Source: Akkermansia muciniphila
GTDB taxonomy: Bacteria > Verrucomicrobiota > Verrucomicrobiia > Methylacidiphilales > CAMAQI01
Direction: 5' to 3'
Assembly (NCBI GenBank): GCA_945883905.1
Contig: CAMCYL010000019.1
Location: 1 to 36,289 of the forward strand
Length of the DNA stretch: 36,289 bases
Shown here one piece after another: positions 15,279 to 23,385 of the stretch. A model generated the notes under the pieces. It was not told the DNA's origin and did not search any database. It was given only the letters and a program-made list of their open reading frames with translations. The translations under genes were made by a program, and so were the position numbers. Position 1 is the stretch's first letter, and every line of letters begins with the position of its first letter.

Positions 15279-17246
15279 ATGCATTCAGATGAGAGTTGGT
15301 TTGGAAAAGTGAAGCGATTACTCGTGGGGGAATCCAAGAGCCTTACCGATCAGCATATTTTTCATAAGATTTCTTTAGTCGCTGTATTAGCATGGGTCGG
15401 ATTGGGGGCTGATGGGCTTTCCTCCTCTTGTTATGGTCCCGAAGAGACCTTTCGTTTATTGCACGAACATCCGGCTCTGAGTTTGATTATTGCTTTTGCG
15501 AGTATTACGACGATCGGGGTGCTTTGTTTGAGTTACGCTCAGATTATCGAGCTTTTTCCCTCAGGAGGAGGAGGGTATTTAGTGGCGAGTAAGTTGGTCT
15601 CTCCGATGGCGGGGGTGGTTTCGGGGGCGGCATTAATTGTGGATTACGTTTTAACGATCACTATTTCTATTGCGGCGGGAGCGGATGCATTATTTTCGAT
15701 TTTACCAGCGGAGTATATGCCGTGGAAGGTTGGGTTTGCATGTGGGGGAATTGTTTTTTTAACGATTTTGAATTTACGAGGGGTCAAGGAGTCAGTCCTC
15801 CTTTGCGTCCCGGTTTTCTTTGTTTTTTTATTGACCCATGTGGTGGCGATTTTCTTTGGGATCATCTCTCATGGGACGGAGTTAGGCGGAATTGCTCAAT
15901 CGACCGTTTCGGATATTCGTGTGACGCAATTGGAACTTGGTTGGATAGGGCTTTTTGTCTTGTTATTGAAGGCCTATAGTATGGGGGCAGGAACCTATAC
16001 CGGGATTGAGGCGGTGAGTAATGGGTTACAGATTTTAAGAGAGCCTCGTGCAAGAACCGGGAAGAGAACGATGTTATATATGGGGGTTTCTTTAGCGGTC
16101 ACGGTTTTTGGATTGATGTTAGCGTACTTGATTTATGATGTTCATCACGTTCAAGGCAAGACGATGAATACAGTGTTATTTGAGAAGATGACCGTTTCGT
16201 GGGCGGCGCCTTGGGGTTCCGCCTTTGTATGGACGAGTATGATCTCTGCAACGCTGCTTTTGTTTATTGCGGCGCAAGCCGGATTTTTAGATGGTCCACG
16301 GGTGCTATCGAACATGGCGTTGGATCGTTGGTTTCCGGCTCGATTTGCGGTATTGAGTGATCGATTTGTGACTCAGAATGGAATTGTTTTAATGGGAGTC
16401 TTTGCGGCCATTGTGTTGGTGATCTCGCATGGATCGGTTGCGTTGCTCGTTGTGTTGTATAGTATTAATGTCTTTATTACATTTAGCCTTTCGCAGCTTG
16501 GAATGGTGCGTCATTGGTGGAGAGAGCGGCACAATGAGAAGCGATGGATTTCGAAGTTGGCGATCAATGGGGTTGGCTTGGGAATGTGTTTTTTTATTTT
16601 AGTCTCGTTAGTCGTCATGAAGTTTTGGCAAGGAGGATGGATTACTCTTTTGGTGACGGGAGGAGTGGTCGCCATTGCGATTTTAGTGAAGCGACATTAT
16701 GTTCAATCGACTTTGACCTTGAAACGGTTGGATACCTTAGTGGAGGTCTCTGCGACCGAGGTGGCGGATGAGACTTCTGTGGTTCCTAAAAATGGTCGAA
16801 CAGCGATTGTTTTAGTGAACGGTTACAATGGATTGGGATTGCATACATTTTGGGGGATTTTTCGTTTATTTCCAAAAATCTTTTCTCGATTTATTTTCGT
16901 GCAAGTGGGCGTGGTCGATGCAGGAAGGTTTAAAGGAGTAGAGGAGTTAGAGGTATTACGTCGAGAGACGGAGGAGGGGGCTCGAAAATATGTCGAATTA
17001 GCGACTCGCCTTGGCTTTGAGTCGGAGTCGTTGAGTGGGGTGAGTCATGATATGATTGGATGTGTGGAGGAGCTTTGTGAGGATATTTTAAAGCGCCATC
17101 CGCGGGCGATTGTTTTTTCTGGTCAGCTATCGTTCCAAAAAGAGACGTTATGGACACGCTGGTTGCATAATTATGCCGTTTTTGCCTTGCAACGGGTTTT
17201 TTGTGCCCGTGGGACTGCTTTTGTGATTGTTCCGATTCAAGTTTAA
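15279..17246 (+). CDS. APC-superfamily permease, KimA-like (possible potassium importer)
   Basis: A 655-residue integral membrane protein with about 12 hydrophobic segments (residues about 30-485) and a cytoplasmic C-terminal domain of about 150 residues. The pore region GLGADGLSSSCYGPEE (41-56), then SYAQIIELFPSGGGGYLVASK and AALIVDYVLTITISIAAGADA, closely follows B. subtilis KimA as I recall it, so potassium uptake is the best guess; an amino acid permease is the alternative. The tail begins RTAIVLVNGYNGLGLH and may be a ligand-sensing domain like the one that follows the channel in KimA. A TAG codon sits in frame 6 bases before the ATG, so the frame cannot extend upstream. No c-di-AMP riboswitch fits in the 69-base upstream gap. 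Confidence 0.8.
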   Translation: MHSDESWFGKVKRLLVGESKSLTDQHIFHKISLVAVLAWVGLGADGLSSSCYGPEETFRLLHEHPALSLIIAFASITTIGVLCLSYAQIIELFPSGGGGYLVASKLVSPMAGVVSGAALIVDYVLTITISIAAGADALFSILPAEYMPWKVGFACGGIVFLTILNLRGVKESVLLCVPVFFVFLLTHVVAIFFGIISHGTELGGIAQSTVSDIRVTQLELGWIGLFVLLLKAYSMGAGTYTGIEAVSNGLQILREPRARTGKRTMLYMGVSLAVTVFGLMLAYLIYDVHHVQGKTMNTVLFEKMTVSWAAPWGSAFVWTSMISATLLLFIAAQAGFLDGPRVLSNMALDRWFPARFAVLSDRFVTQNGIVLMGVFAAIVLVISHGSVALLVVLYSINVFITFSLSQLGMVRHWWRERHNEKRWISKLAINGVGLGMCFFILVSLVVMKFWQGGWITLLVTGGVVAIAILVKRHYVQSTLTLKRLDTLVEVSATEVADETSVVPKNGRTAIVLVNGYNGLGLHTFWGIFRLFPKIFSRFIFVQVGVVDAGRFKGVEELEVLRRETEEGARKYVELATRLGFESESLSGVSHDMIGCVEELCEDILKRHPRAIVFSGQLSFQKETLWTRWLHNYAVFALQRVFCARGTAFVIVPIQV

Positions 17247-17297
17247 CATCGATTTCGCTTGGCGATCATGCTTGGAGTTGGCTAGCCTCACCCTCCC

Positions 17298-19127
17298 ATG
17301 TCGAATGACTCTCAAAATTTAGTCAATGCAGAACCGAAAATGACCGATCTCGAACGGTTGCGTCACTCTTGTGCTCACGTTCTTGCAACGGCAGTGGCAC
17401 GTCTTTGGCCTGAGGTGCAGTTCGCTGCGGGACCTCCTGTGGAAGTCGGATTTTATTATGATATGGATCTGACGCATCGAATTTCGCCAGAGGATTTTCC
17501 TCGGATCGAAAAAGAGATGCGTAAGATTGCGCAAGAAAAACAACTTTTTGAACGCAAAGCAGTTTCGCGTGCGGAGGCGATGGCGATGGCGCAAAAGGGA
17601 CGGATTGCCGCGCTGGGAGATCGGGAGAAGGAAAGTGTTTTCAAACTCGATATCATTCGAAATATTCCTGAGAATGAGGTGATTACGCTTTATCAAAACG
17701 GCGATTTTATTGATCTTTGTGCGGGACCTCATATTGAGCATACGGGAAAGCTGGTTGCCTTTAAGCTGACCCATGTTGCGAGTGCGTATTACAAGGGGGA
17801 TGAAAAAAATCCTCAACTTCAACGAATTTACGGAACTGCTTTTGCGACGACTCAAGAAATGGAGTCCCATTTTGCGATGCTGGAGGAGGCGAAGAAGCGA
17901 GATCATCGCAAGCTCGGCAAAGAGCTCGAACTTTTTGCTTTTGATGATCAGGTGGGGCCGGGGCTTCCGCTTTGGATGCCACGGGGAACAGTTTTGATTG
18001 AGGAGCTTGAGCGTTTAGCGAAAGAGACCGAATTTCAAGCCGGCTATCAACGGGTTCGTACGCCGCATTTAGCGCGGGAGTCGATGTATCTCACGAGCGG
18101 CCATCTTCCCTATTATCAAGAGAGTATGTTTCCTCCGATGGAGTTCTGTGAGGATGCAGGCGGAGAGTCGCAGAAATATTATTTAAAGGCGATGAACTGT
18201 CCTCATCACCATAAAATTTTCGGAGCTGTTCCGCGGAGCTATCGTGATTTGCCGGTTCGACTTGCAGAATATGGGACCTGTTATCGGTATGAACAATCGG
18301 GGGAGCTTTTTGGATTGATGCGGGTTCGTTCGATGCAGATGAATGATGCGCATATTTATTGTACTGAGGAGCAGTTTGAGGCGGAGTTTCATGCGGTGAA
18401 TCAGCTTTATTTGAAATATTTTAAGATCTTTGGTTTTGAAAAATATCGGATGCGTTTTTCGACGCATGCCCCGGCGAAATTGGGAGAGAAATACGTCAAT
18501 GAGCCGGAGCTATGGTTGAAGACCGAGGCGATGGTGCGGGACGTGTTGACGAAGAGTGGAATCGATTATGTGGAGGTTCCGGATGAGGGGGCATTTTACG
18601 GACCGAAGATTGATGTTCAGGTCTGGAGTGCGATCGGTCGTGAATTTACGATTGCGACGAACCAAGTCGATTTTGCGGTCCCAAAACGGTTTGGTCTTGT
18701 TTATACCACTTCTCAGAATTCGAAGGAGACACCGATTTGTATTCATCGTGCTCCTCTGGGAACGCACGAGCGGTTCATCGGATTTTTGATTGAGCACTTT
18801 GGAGGGGACTTTCCGGTATGGCTTGCCCCGGAGCAGGTGAGGATTGCGACGGTGAGTGAAAAGCAAGAGGAGTATGCTCAAAAAATCGCTCAAATCCTTC
18901 GAGAAAAAGGGGTTCGGGCGGAGTTGGATCTCCGTGGAGATAAGATCGGATCAAAGATTCGGCTTGCGCAGACGTGGAAAATTCCTTATACGCTCATCCT
19001 TGGTGATCGTGAAATTACACAAAATCAAGTTTCTGTGCGGAGCCGTAAAAGGGGTGACGAAGGCGCAATGCCTTGGGATCTTTTCTTAAGTCGACTCATG
19101 GAAGAAATCAATCAACGTAGTCTGTAA
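17298..19127 (+). CDS. thrS: threonyl-tRNA synthetase lacking the TGS domain
   Basis: Charges tRNA-Thr. The 609 residues start directly at the editing domain: His23-x3-His27 (HSCAHV) and Cys141-x3-His145 (CAGPH) form the Ser-tRNA hydrolysis site. The class II catalytic core follows, with the zinc Cys301 in MNCPHHH and motif 3 region IHRAPLGTHERFIGFLIEH, then the anticodon-binding domain from about 515 (PEQVRIATVSEKQ). The roughly 60-residue N-terminal TGS domain of E. coli ThrRS (642 residues) is missing. A TAG codon in frame 15 bases upstream (17283-17285) shows this is not a mis-called start. It heads the thrS-infC-rpmI-rplT cluster. No T-box leader is visible in the short gap. Confidence 0.95.
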   Translation: MSNDSQNLVNAEPKMTDLERLRHSCAHVLATAVARLWPEVQFAAGPPVEVGFYYDMDLTHRISPEDFPRIEKEMRKIAQEKQLFERKAVSRAEAMAMAQKGRIAALGDREKESVFKLDIIRNIPENEVITLYQNGDFIDLCAGPHIEHTGKLVAFKLTHVASAYYKGDEKNPQLQRIYGTAFATTQEMESHFAMLEEAKKRDHRKLGKELELFAFDDQVGPGLPLWMPRGTVLIEELERLAKETEFQAGYQRVRTPHLARESMYLTSGHLPYYQESMFPPMEFCEDAGGESQKYYLKAMNCPHHHKIFGAVPRSYRDLPVRLAEYGTCYRYEQSGELFGLMRVRSMQMNDAHIYCTEEQFEAEFHAVNQLYLKYFKIFGFEKYRMRFSTHAPAKLGEKYVNEPELWLKTEAMVRDVLTKSGIDYVEVPDEGAFYGPKIDVQVWSAIGREFTIATNQVDFAVPKRFGLVYTTSQNSKETPICIHRAPLGTHERFIGFLIEHFGGDFPVWLAPEQVRIATVSEKQEEYAQKIAQILREKGVRAELDLRGDKIGSKIRLAQTWKIPYTLILGDREITQNQVSVRSRKRGDEGAMPWDLFLSRLMEEINQRSL

Positions 19128-19142
19128 GGGAGAATTTAAATC

Positions 19143-19781
19143 TTGAAGCCATTTCGTAAACCGTTTTTCCGTCGAGAGGAAGCGCCGCATCGTATTAATG
19201 ACCGGATTCGTGTCCGTGAGGTATTGGTCATTGGACCTGAGGGCAAATCTTATGGGGTGATGCAGACCCCAGATGCTATTTTAAAGGCGAAACAGTACGG
19301 AGTCGATTTGGTAGAGATTTCTCCGAACGCCACTCCCCCCGTCTGTAAAATTACAGATTATGGGAAATTTCGATATGAGCTCGCGAAGAAAGAGCGAGAG
19401 AATAAGAAACCTAATTTTGCTCAAAAAGTCAAAGAGCTGAAATTCCACTTGAACATTGATGGTCATGACTATGAGACCAAGATGCGACATGCGGAGCAGT
19501 TCATGTTCAAGGGGATGCGAGTAAAATTTGTTCTGGTTCTGCGGGGTCGAGAAATGATCCATAAAGAGCTGGGACTAAAGTTGATGCAGAAGGTGAAAGC
19601 AGAGATGAGTCAGGTCGGTAATCCTGATGCCGAACCAAAATTGCTTGGCAAAAACATTTCAATGATGCTATCACCTTTGCCCGCTCAAAAAAGAGTACGG
19701 AAATTCACTGAAGAAGATATCGAGGATGAGATCGAAGCCGAAGAGGTAGAGAACGAGCCCTCAGAAGAAAGAAAAGCCTAG
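19143..19781 (+). CDS. infC: translation initiation factor IF-3, rare start codon
   Basis: IF-3 binds the 30S subunit, prevents premature 50S joining and checks the start codon. The 212-residue product has the N-domain (RINDRIRVREVLVIGPEGKSYGVM), the linker (YGKFRYELAKKERENKK) and the C-domain (KVKELKFHLNIDGHDYETK ... KFVLVLRGREM), plus an acidic C-terminal tail of about 25 residues. Translation starts at TTG (19143), 9 bases after AAGGGAGA; the preceding ATC is another possible start, and a stop lies just before it. No ATG is available. In E. coli infC starts with AUU so that IF-3 represses its own translation; the same logic probably applies here. It is 15 bases after thrS and 9 before rpmI. 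Confidence 0.95.
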   Translation: MKPFRKPFFRREEAPHRINDRIRVREVLVIGPEGKSYGVMQTPDAILKAKQYGVDLVEISPNATPPVCKITDYGKFRYELAKKERENKKPNFAQKVKELKFHLNIDGHDYETKMRHAEQFMFKGMRVKFVLVLRGREMIHKELGLKLMQKVKAEMSQVGNPDAEPKLLGKNISMMLSPLPAQKRVRKFTEEDIEDEIEAEEVENEPSEERKA

Positions 19782-19790
19782 GAGAAAGTT

Positions 19791-20000
19791 ATGCCGAAAT
19801 CAATTGCACGACGCAAAACAAAGAAGGCCGTGAGTAAGCGTTTTAAGCTGACTGGCACGGGAAAAGTAGTGGCTTCGCACGCGGGGCGCCGCCATTTGGC
19901 GAAGAGCAAGAACCGCAAGCGCATGCGTCGCTTGGGCAAGTCGAAGGTCTTGGATAAGAGCGATGAGTATCGTATCAAATCCAACTTGCCATTTAACTAA
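19791..20000 (+). CDS. rpmI: 50S ribosomal protein L35
   Basis: Small, very basic ribosomal protein of 69 residues, starting MPKSIARRKTKKAVSKRFKL and containing the family segment RHLAKSKNRKRMRRLGKS. AGGAGAAAG overlaps the infC stop and is well placed for the ATG. It lies in the usual order between infC and rplT, so the three products are made from one transcript. Confidence 0.97.
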   Translation: MPKSIARRKTKKAVSKRFKLTGTGKVVASHAGRRHLAKSKNRKRMRRLGKSKVLDKSDEYRIKSNLPFN

Positions 20001-20028
20001 ACGACCGACAGAGATTTAAGGAGATTTT

Positions 20029-20376
20029 ATGCCAAGAGCCACCAATGCTGCAGCCTCACGCGAACGTCGCAAACGAGTGCTAGATAAAGCAAAAGGTTAC
20101 CGCGGATTCCGCAGTAAGTTATTCCGTTACGCTAAAGATGCTACGATGAAGGGTCAATACTGGTCCTATCGTGATCGTAAAGTTCGTAAGCGTACCTTCC
20201 GTGTTCTTTGGATCACTCGTATTAATGCCGCTTGCCGTGCGCAAGGGATTACTTACAGCCGATTCCAAGAAGCGTTACAAAAAGCAAAGATCGAAATTGA
20301 TCGTAAGCTCCTCTCGGAGTTGTGCATCAACGATCCTGCGATTTTTACTGCGATCTTGAAGGAAGCGAAATCCTAA
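20029..20376 (+). CDS. rplT: 50S ribosomal protein L20
   Basis: Early-assembling, basic 23S rRNA-binding protein of 115 residues, with MPRATNAAASRERRKRVLDKAKGYRG at the start and the conserved RDRKVRKRTFRVLWITRINAACR segment. AAGGAG is well spaced before the ATG. In E. coli and B. subtilis L20 represses its own operon by binding a leader that mimics rRNA; no such leader was identified by eye here. The stop codon lies inside the closing stem of the folded region at 20372-20488. pheST does not follow. Confidence 0.97.
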   Translation: MPRATNAAASRERRKRVLDKAKGYRGFRSKLFRYAKDATMKGQYWSYRDRKVRKRTFRVLWITRINAACRAQGITYSRFQEALQKAKIEIDRKLLSELCINDPAIFTAILKEAKS

Positions 20377-20488
20377 TAAAGGAGCCGGTGTTGAGAGGAC
20401 TGGATTCGATTATTCTTGGAATGATCGGAGAGAGTTGATCGATCACACTCCTTTATCCTGCTGCTACGCAGAAAACCGTTTTATTAGG
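20372..20488 (+). ncRNA. multi-stem structured 3' region / candidate small RNA after rplT
   Basis: A 13-base segment covering the rplT stop (20372-20384) can pair in two halves: CCTAATA with TATTAGG (20482-20488), and AAGGAG with CTCCTT (20448-20453). The insert between the two partner halves contains a small hairpin CTGC/GCAG (20458-20471). Inside is an 11-bp hairpin, 20405-20415 with 20419-20429, closed by a TTG loop and containing two G-U pairs. A strong terminator follows 4 bases later. This is the architecture of a processed 3'-UTR RNA. It matches no RNA family I recognise, and function is unknown. Confidence 0.45.
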
Positions 20489-20492
20489 TTTT

Positions 20493-20526
20493 AAAAAAGC
20501 CACTTTCGAAAGAGAGTGGCTTTTTT
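20493..20526 (+). terminator. intrinsic terminator of the thrS-infC-rpmI-rplT cluster
   Basis: Stem AAAAAAGCCACT / AGTGGCTTTTTT (12 bp) with a 10-base loop, followed by TTTTTTATTTTT. It is close to ideal and, having A-tract and T-tract, can act in both directions, so it could also stop transcripts from the minus-strand toxin gene. The remaining bases to 20670 hold no gene that I can see. Confidence 0.92.
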
Positions 20527-20670
20527 ATTTTTGTAGACAGTTGCTCACGAACGGGTCAGTAAACAATATTAGGGATTAAAAGTAAACGGAGTCTTATCAC
20601 AGGAGTGCGTCTAGTGAGGAAAGGCAAGCTTTGATTTAATTTTTACGTTGTGACGCGGATTTCTTTGATC

Positions 20671-21180
20671 TTAATCTTTTCTACTCTTCAAATCCGTCGG
20701 ACGATAGATCTTGAATCCCTTGACGGAGTCAAAGCCGCGATCAGCGGTGGCGATCAGGGGGATTCCTTTGCGCTTGGCGAGTGCCAAGTTTAGGGAGTCG
20801 TTGGTCATAAGTCCGAACTGGATCTGGAGCTCTAATGCGACAAAGAAATCTTCCGGTTGCACCGTTTCAATCGTCAGTCCGCCCCCAAGAAGGGCCCGGA
20901 TCTCGTCGGCATAGTCGACGAGTTGTCGGATGATTTCTGGTTTTCCCGAAAGTCCCCGAGCGGGATTGGAGGAGACAAATCCCTGCAACTGCGCCTCCTC
21001 GATCATCCGCCGATGTTGGATTTCGGCCAGAATCACTGTGGTGATGGTTCCATAGAGGGATCCTGCTTCACAGCGTTGAAGAAGCTTGAACGATTGAAGG
21101 GACGCACGTCGGATTCCATAGAGGAGGATATTTGCATCGAGAAGAACCCGGCTTCCTTCCGGAATTTCGGTGAGGCTCAT
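20671..21180 (-). CDS. vapC: PIN-domain ribonuclease toxin (VapC type)
   Basis: A 169-residue PIN-domain protein, probably a metal-dependent RNase toxin. Acidic residues expected for catalysis are Asp15 (VLLDANILLY), the Glu in VILAEIQHR, and those in LMTNDSLNLALA and IATADRGFDSV. The ribbon-helix-helix antitoxin gene lies immediately upstream with a 4-base overlap (ATGA), typical of VapBC modules. It is somewhat longer than the usual 130-145 residues. RNA target is unknown. It lies next to the terminator of the ribosomal protein cluster, an accessory insertion between housekeeping genes. Confidence 0.85.
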   Translation of the reverse strand: MSLTEIPEGSRVLLDANILLYGIRRASLQSFKLLQRCEAGSLYGTITTVILAEIQHRRMIEEAQLQGFVSSNPARGLSGKPEIIRQLVDYADEIRALLGGGLTIETVQPEDFFVALELQIQFGLMTNDSLNLALAKRKGIPLIATADRGFDSVKGFKIYRPTDLKSRKD

Positions 21181-21419
21181 TGGTCGTAGTAATCGGTCGC
21201 CATGATTTTTTGAAACTCGGAATCACTCACCGTCCTTGGCTTTTTTTCAAGTAATCGCGTAAGACCTGTTTTCGATTTTTCAGCCTCGTGGGGACGATGG
21301 AAATAATAGGTGAGAGCCTCTTCCACGATCTCCCCGATCGGGATCCGTCGTTGAGCTGAGGTGACTTTCAATTCGTGGTACACCTCTTCGTCCAGTTGGG
21401 TGCCAAACTTCATCTTCAT
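21177..21419 (-). CDS. vapB: ribbon-helix-helix antitoxin paired with the PIN toxin
   Basis: An 80-residue protein. Residues 1 to about 45 (MKFGTQLDEEVYHELKVTSAQRRIPIGEIVEEALTYYF) fit a ribbon-helix-helix DNA-binding domain. The C-terminal part (KTGLTRLLEKKPRTVSDSEFQKIM) would bind and neutralise the toxin. It overlaps the toxin start by 4 bases. MKMK offers two ATG starts; the first is used. The candidate operator at 21432-21477 is just upstream. Confidence 0.82.
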   Translation of the reverse strand: MKMKFGTQLDEEVYHELKVTSAQRRIPIGEIVEEALTYYFHRPHEAEKSKTGLTRLLEKKPRTVSDSEFQKIMATDYYDQ

Positions 21420-21431
21420 AAAGAAAAATTA

Positions 21432-21477
21432 CTTCTATTTCTAGAAGATTCAAGAAAATAAGAACTTTCTTCTATTT
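21432..21477. promoter_or_regulatory. candidate operator of the first toxin-antitoxin pair
   Basis: The nonamer CTTCTATTT occurs at 21432-21440 and 21469-21477. The first copy forms the palindrome CTTCTA-TTTC-TAGAAG (21432-21447). The pattern lies 13-58 bases upstream of the antitoxin start, as expected for autoregulation by a ribbon-helix-helix antitoxin. No convincing promoter was found by eye. The rest of the stretch 21478-21646 appears non-coding. Confidence 0.45.
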
Positions 21478-21646
21478 GAATGACCTTGTTTAGGTGTTCT
21501 TTGCTTTGCAAGGGGTTTTCTTGCATTCTTAAAAGAGTTTTATTTTCCGCGGTAGCGGCTCCATCACCAAGAGAGGGGATGCAGTTATTCTTCAGAATAA
21601 GTGAAAGAAATATTGATAAATTCGATTCAGACTCTACTTGGTGATG

Positions 21647-22234
21647 ATGGAGAAGATTTTGATTGCGACGAAAAATCCGGGGAAGGCCCGTGAATTTAAA
21701 CATCTTTTGGGGGAGAGTTATACGGTCTTAACCTTGCTTGATATTCATTTTCCTCATGAAATTGTGGAGGATGGGGAGACCTTTGAGGAGAATGCGAAGA
21801 TCAAGGCGCTTGCGATTGCGCGGAATTTTGAGGGATTGGTTTTAGCGGATGATTCAGGGTTAGAGGTGAAGGCGTTGAAGGGGGCTCCGGGGGTTTATTC
21901 GGCTCGGTATGCGGGGGAACCGCGGGATGATCTTAAAAACAATCAGAAGCTGATGCTTGCGATGAAGGGTCAAGAGGAGAGAGCGGCACGTTTTCGTTGC
22001 ACATTGGTATTAGCGGCTGGGGAGGTGGTTTTAGGGGTGTTTGAGGGGGATTGTTCAGGTCGAATTTTGCATGAGCCGGTGGGGGATCACGGTTTTGGGT
22101 ATGACTGTCTTTTTTGGGCGGATGGAGCGACCGAGCCTTTTGGGAGGCTTTCGTTGGATGAAAAAAATAAATTTAGTCATCGAGCAAAAGCGATGGCTCA
22201 ATTGAGAGAATATTTAATCGGATCACGAACATGA
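21647..22234 (+). CDS. rdgB: dITP/XTP pyrophosphatase (RdgB/HAM1)
   Basis: House-cleaning enzyme that hydrolyses dITP, ITP and XTP to monophosphates. The 195-residue product has the start motif KILIATKNPGKAREF, the acidic metal site GETFEENAKIKA with LADDSGLEVKAL, GAPGVYSARYAG, and the nucleotide-binding tail GFGYDCLF ... SHRAKAM. Three starts are possible within 9 bases (TTG 21638, ATG 21644, ATG 21647); 21647 best fits the family and none has a strong ribosome-binding site. Its stop overlaps the next ATG (ATGA at 22231-22234). Confidence 0.94.
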   Translation: MEKILIATKNPGKAREFKHLLGESYTVLTLLDIHFPHEIVEDGETFEENAKIKALAIARNFEGLVLADDSGLEVKALKGAPGVYSARYAGEPRDDLKNNQKLMLAMKGQEERAARFRCTLVLAAGEVVLGVFEGDCSGRILHEPVGDHGFGYDCLFWADGATEPFGRLSLDEKNKFSHRAKAMAQLREYLIGSRT

Positions 22235-23310
22235 AATATCTGAATACGGCGAAAGAGATGATTTTACATTTATTAGATTCTGCGGAGACGCAAGAGTTGT
22301 TTTTTGCAGGGCTATTTTTTACTTTGGCGTTGGTCGTTCCGTGGATTGCACAGCGGGTTGTGGGAGGAGTCTTTCGGAAAGTATTCCGGAAATTAGATCG
22401 TGATTTAGTGGAGTCGGCGATTCAGGCGATCAAGGGGCCGTTAGCCATTTATATATTTGTTACATTTACGGTTTTGTCGTTAGGGCAGTTTGAGCATATT
22501 CCGAAAGGATTACATCAGTTTGCGGGGTATGCGGAGACGGTTTTAAATGGGGTGGCGGTTTTAGTGTTTTGTTTTCGGGTCGTTGATATTATTGCGATTT
22601 TATTTAAGCGTCGGATGATGAAAGGGGCGAAGACGGAGTTAGATGAGCGATGGGTGAAGATTGTGGGGTGGGTGGGAAAGGGGATCGTTTTATTTGTCGG
22701 AGTGATTTCAATCATGCAGGGGTTAGGGAAAAGTGTTATTCCTTATATTACGGGGGCTGGGGTCTTTGGAGCGGCTTTTGCCTTGGCCTCGCAGAGCACT
22801 TTAGGAAATATTATTGGATCCTTTGAGATTATGATGGATCGTTTGTTTGCAGAGGGAGATCGGATCTCTTTTGGAGATTATGATGGATTTGTGACCAAGA
22901 TGGGGCTTCGTAGTGTGGAGATTACGGCACTCACAGGGGAGAGGATTAATTTGCCGAATAAGGATTTGGTGGATAAGCAGATCCGAAATTATTCGAAGGG
23001 AAAGTTGGTCTTTGGGAAGGTTGGAGTGGGACTGGAGTATCGGCATACAAAAGAGGAGATTGGAAGGGCCATTGTGCTGTTGGAAAAGATTGCCTTAGCC
23101 CATGAAAAAATCTCCTCGGCAAGTGCCGTCTTTAAAAATTTTGCAGCGAGTTCCTTGGATATTGAGCTTTATTTTTGGGCTGACTATAAAACGGGGGCGG
23201 AATATGTTTCGATTATTTCTGATTTGAATATGGAGATTAAGGCGCAATTTGATCGAGAAAAGTTTGGATTTGCCTTTCCGAGTTCGAGCGTTTATTTGAA
23301 AAAAGAGTAA
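22231..23310 (+). CDS. MscS-family mechanosensitive channel
   Basis: Inner-membrane channel of 359 residues that would release solutes on hypo-osmotic shock. Four to five hydrophobic helices cover about residues 20-190. The last is the glycine/alanine-packed pore helix GAGVFGAAFALASQSTLGNIIGSFEI, leading into the beta domain (AEGDRISFGDYDGFVTKMGLRSVEITALTGERINLPN) and a cytoplasmic alpha/beta domain. It has one or two more helices than E. coli MscS, as is common in the family. It is coupled by a 4-base overlap to rdgB. Confidence 0.92.
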   Translation: MKYLNTAKEMILHLLDSAETQELFFAGLFFTLALVVPWIAQRVVGGVFRKVFRKLDRDLVESAIQAIKGPLAIYIFVTFTVLSLGQFEHIPKGLHQFAGYAETVLNGVAVLVFCFRVVDIIAILFKRRMMKGAKTELDERWVKIVGWVGKGIVLFVGVISIMQGLGKSVIPYITGAGVFGAAFALASQSTLGNIIGSFEIMMDRLFAEGDRISFGDYDGFVTKMGLRSVEITALTGERINLPNKDLVDKQIRNYSKGKLVFGKVGVGLEYRHTKEEIGRAIVLLEKIALAHEKISSASAVFKNFAASSLDIELYFWADYKTGAEYVSIISDLNMEIKAQFDREKFGFAFPSSSVYLKKE

Positions 23311-23385
23311 CGGAGCCGAAAAAGATAAATGTCGTTATTGCGATTTTTGAGTTGCAGGAATCTTTAAATTCCATAGGTAATCTAC

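Noticed and set aside
17247-17297. T-box or autoregulatory leader of thrS
   Set aside because: Only 51 bases separate thrS from the permease gene, with no T-box sequence or terminator.
17319-17906. 195-residue minus-strand frame inside thrS
   Set aside because: Antisense to the ThrRS editing domain; its composition (Arg/Leu/Ser-rich) is typical of a shadow frame.
21416-21703. 95-residue minus-strand open frame
   Set aside because: It overlaps the start of rdgB on the other strand, covers the antitoxin operator region, has no ribosome-binding site, and no family resemblance was seen.
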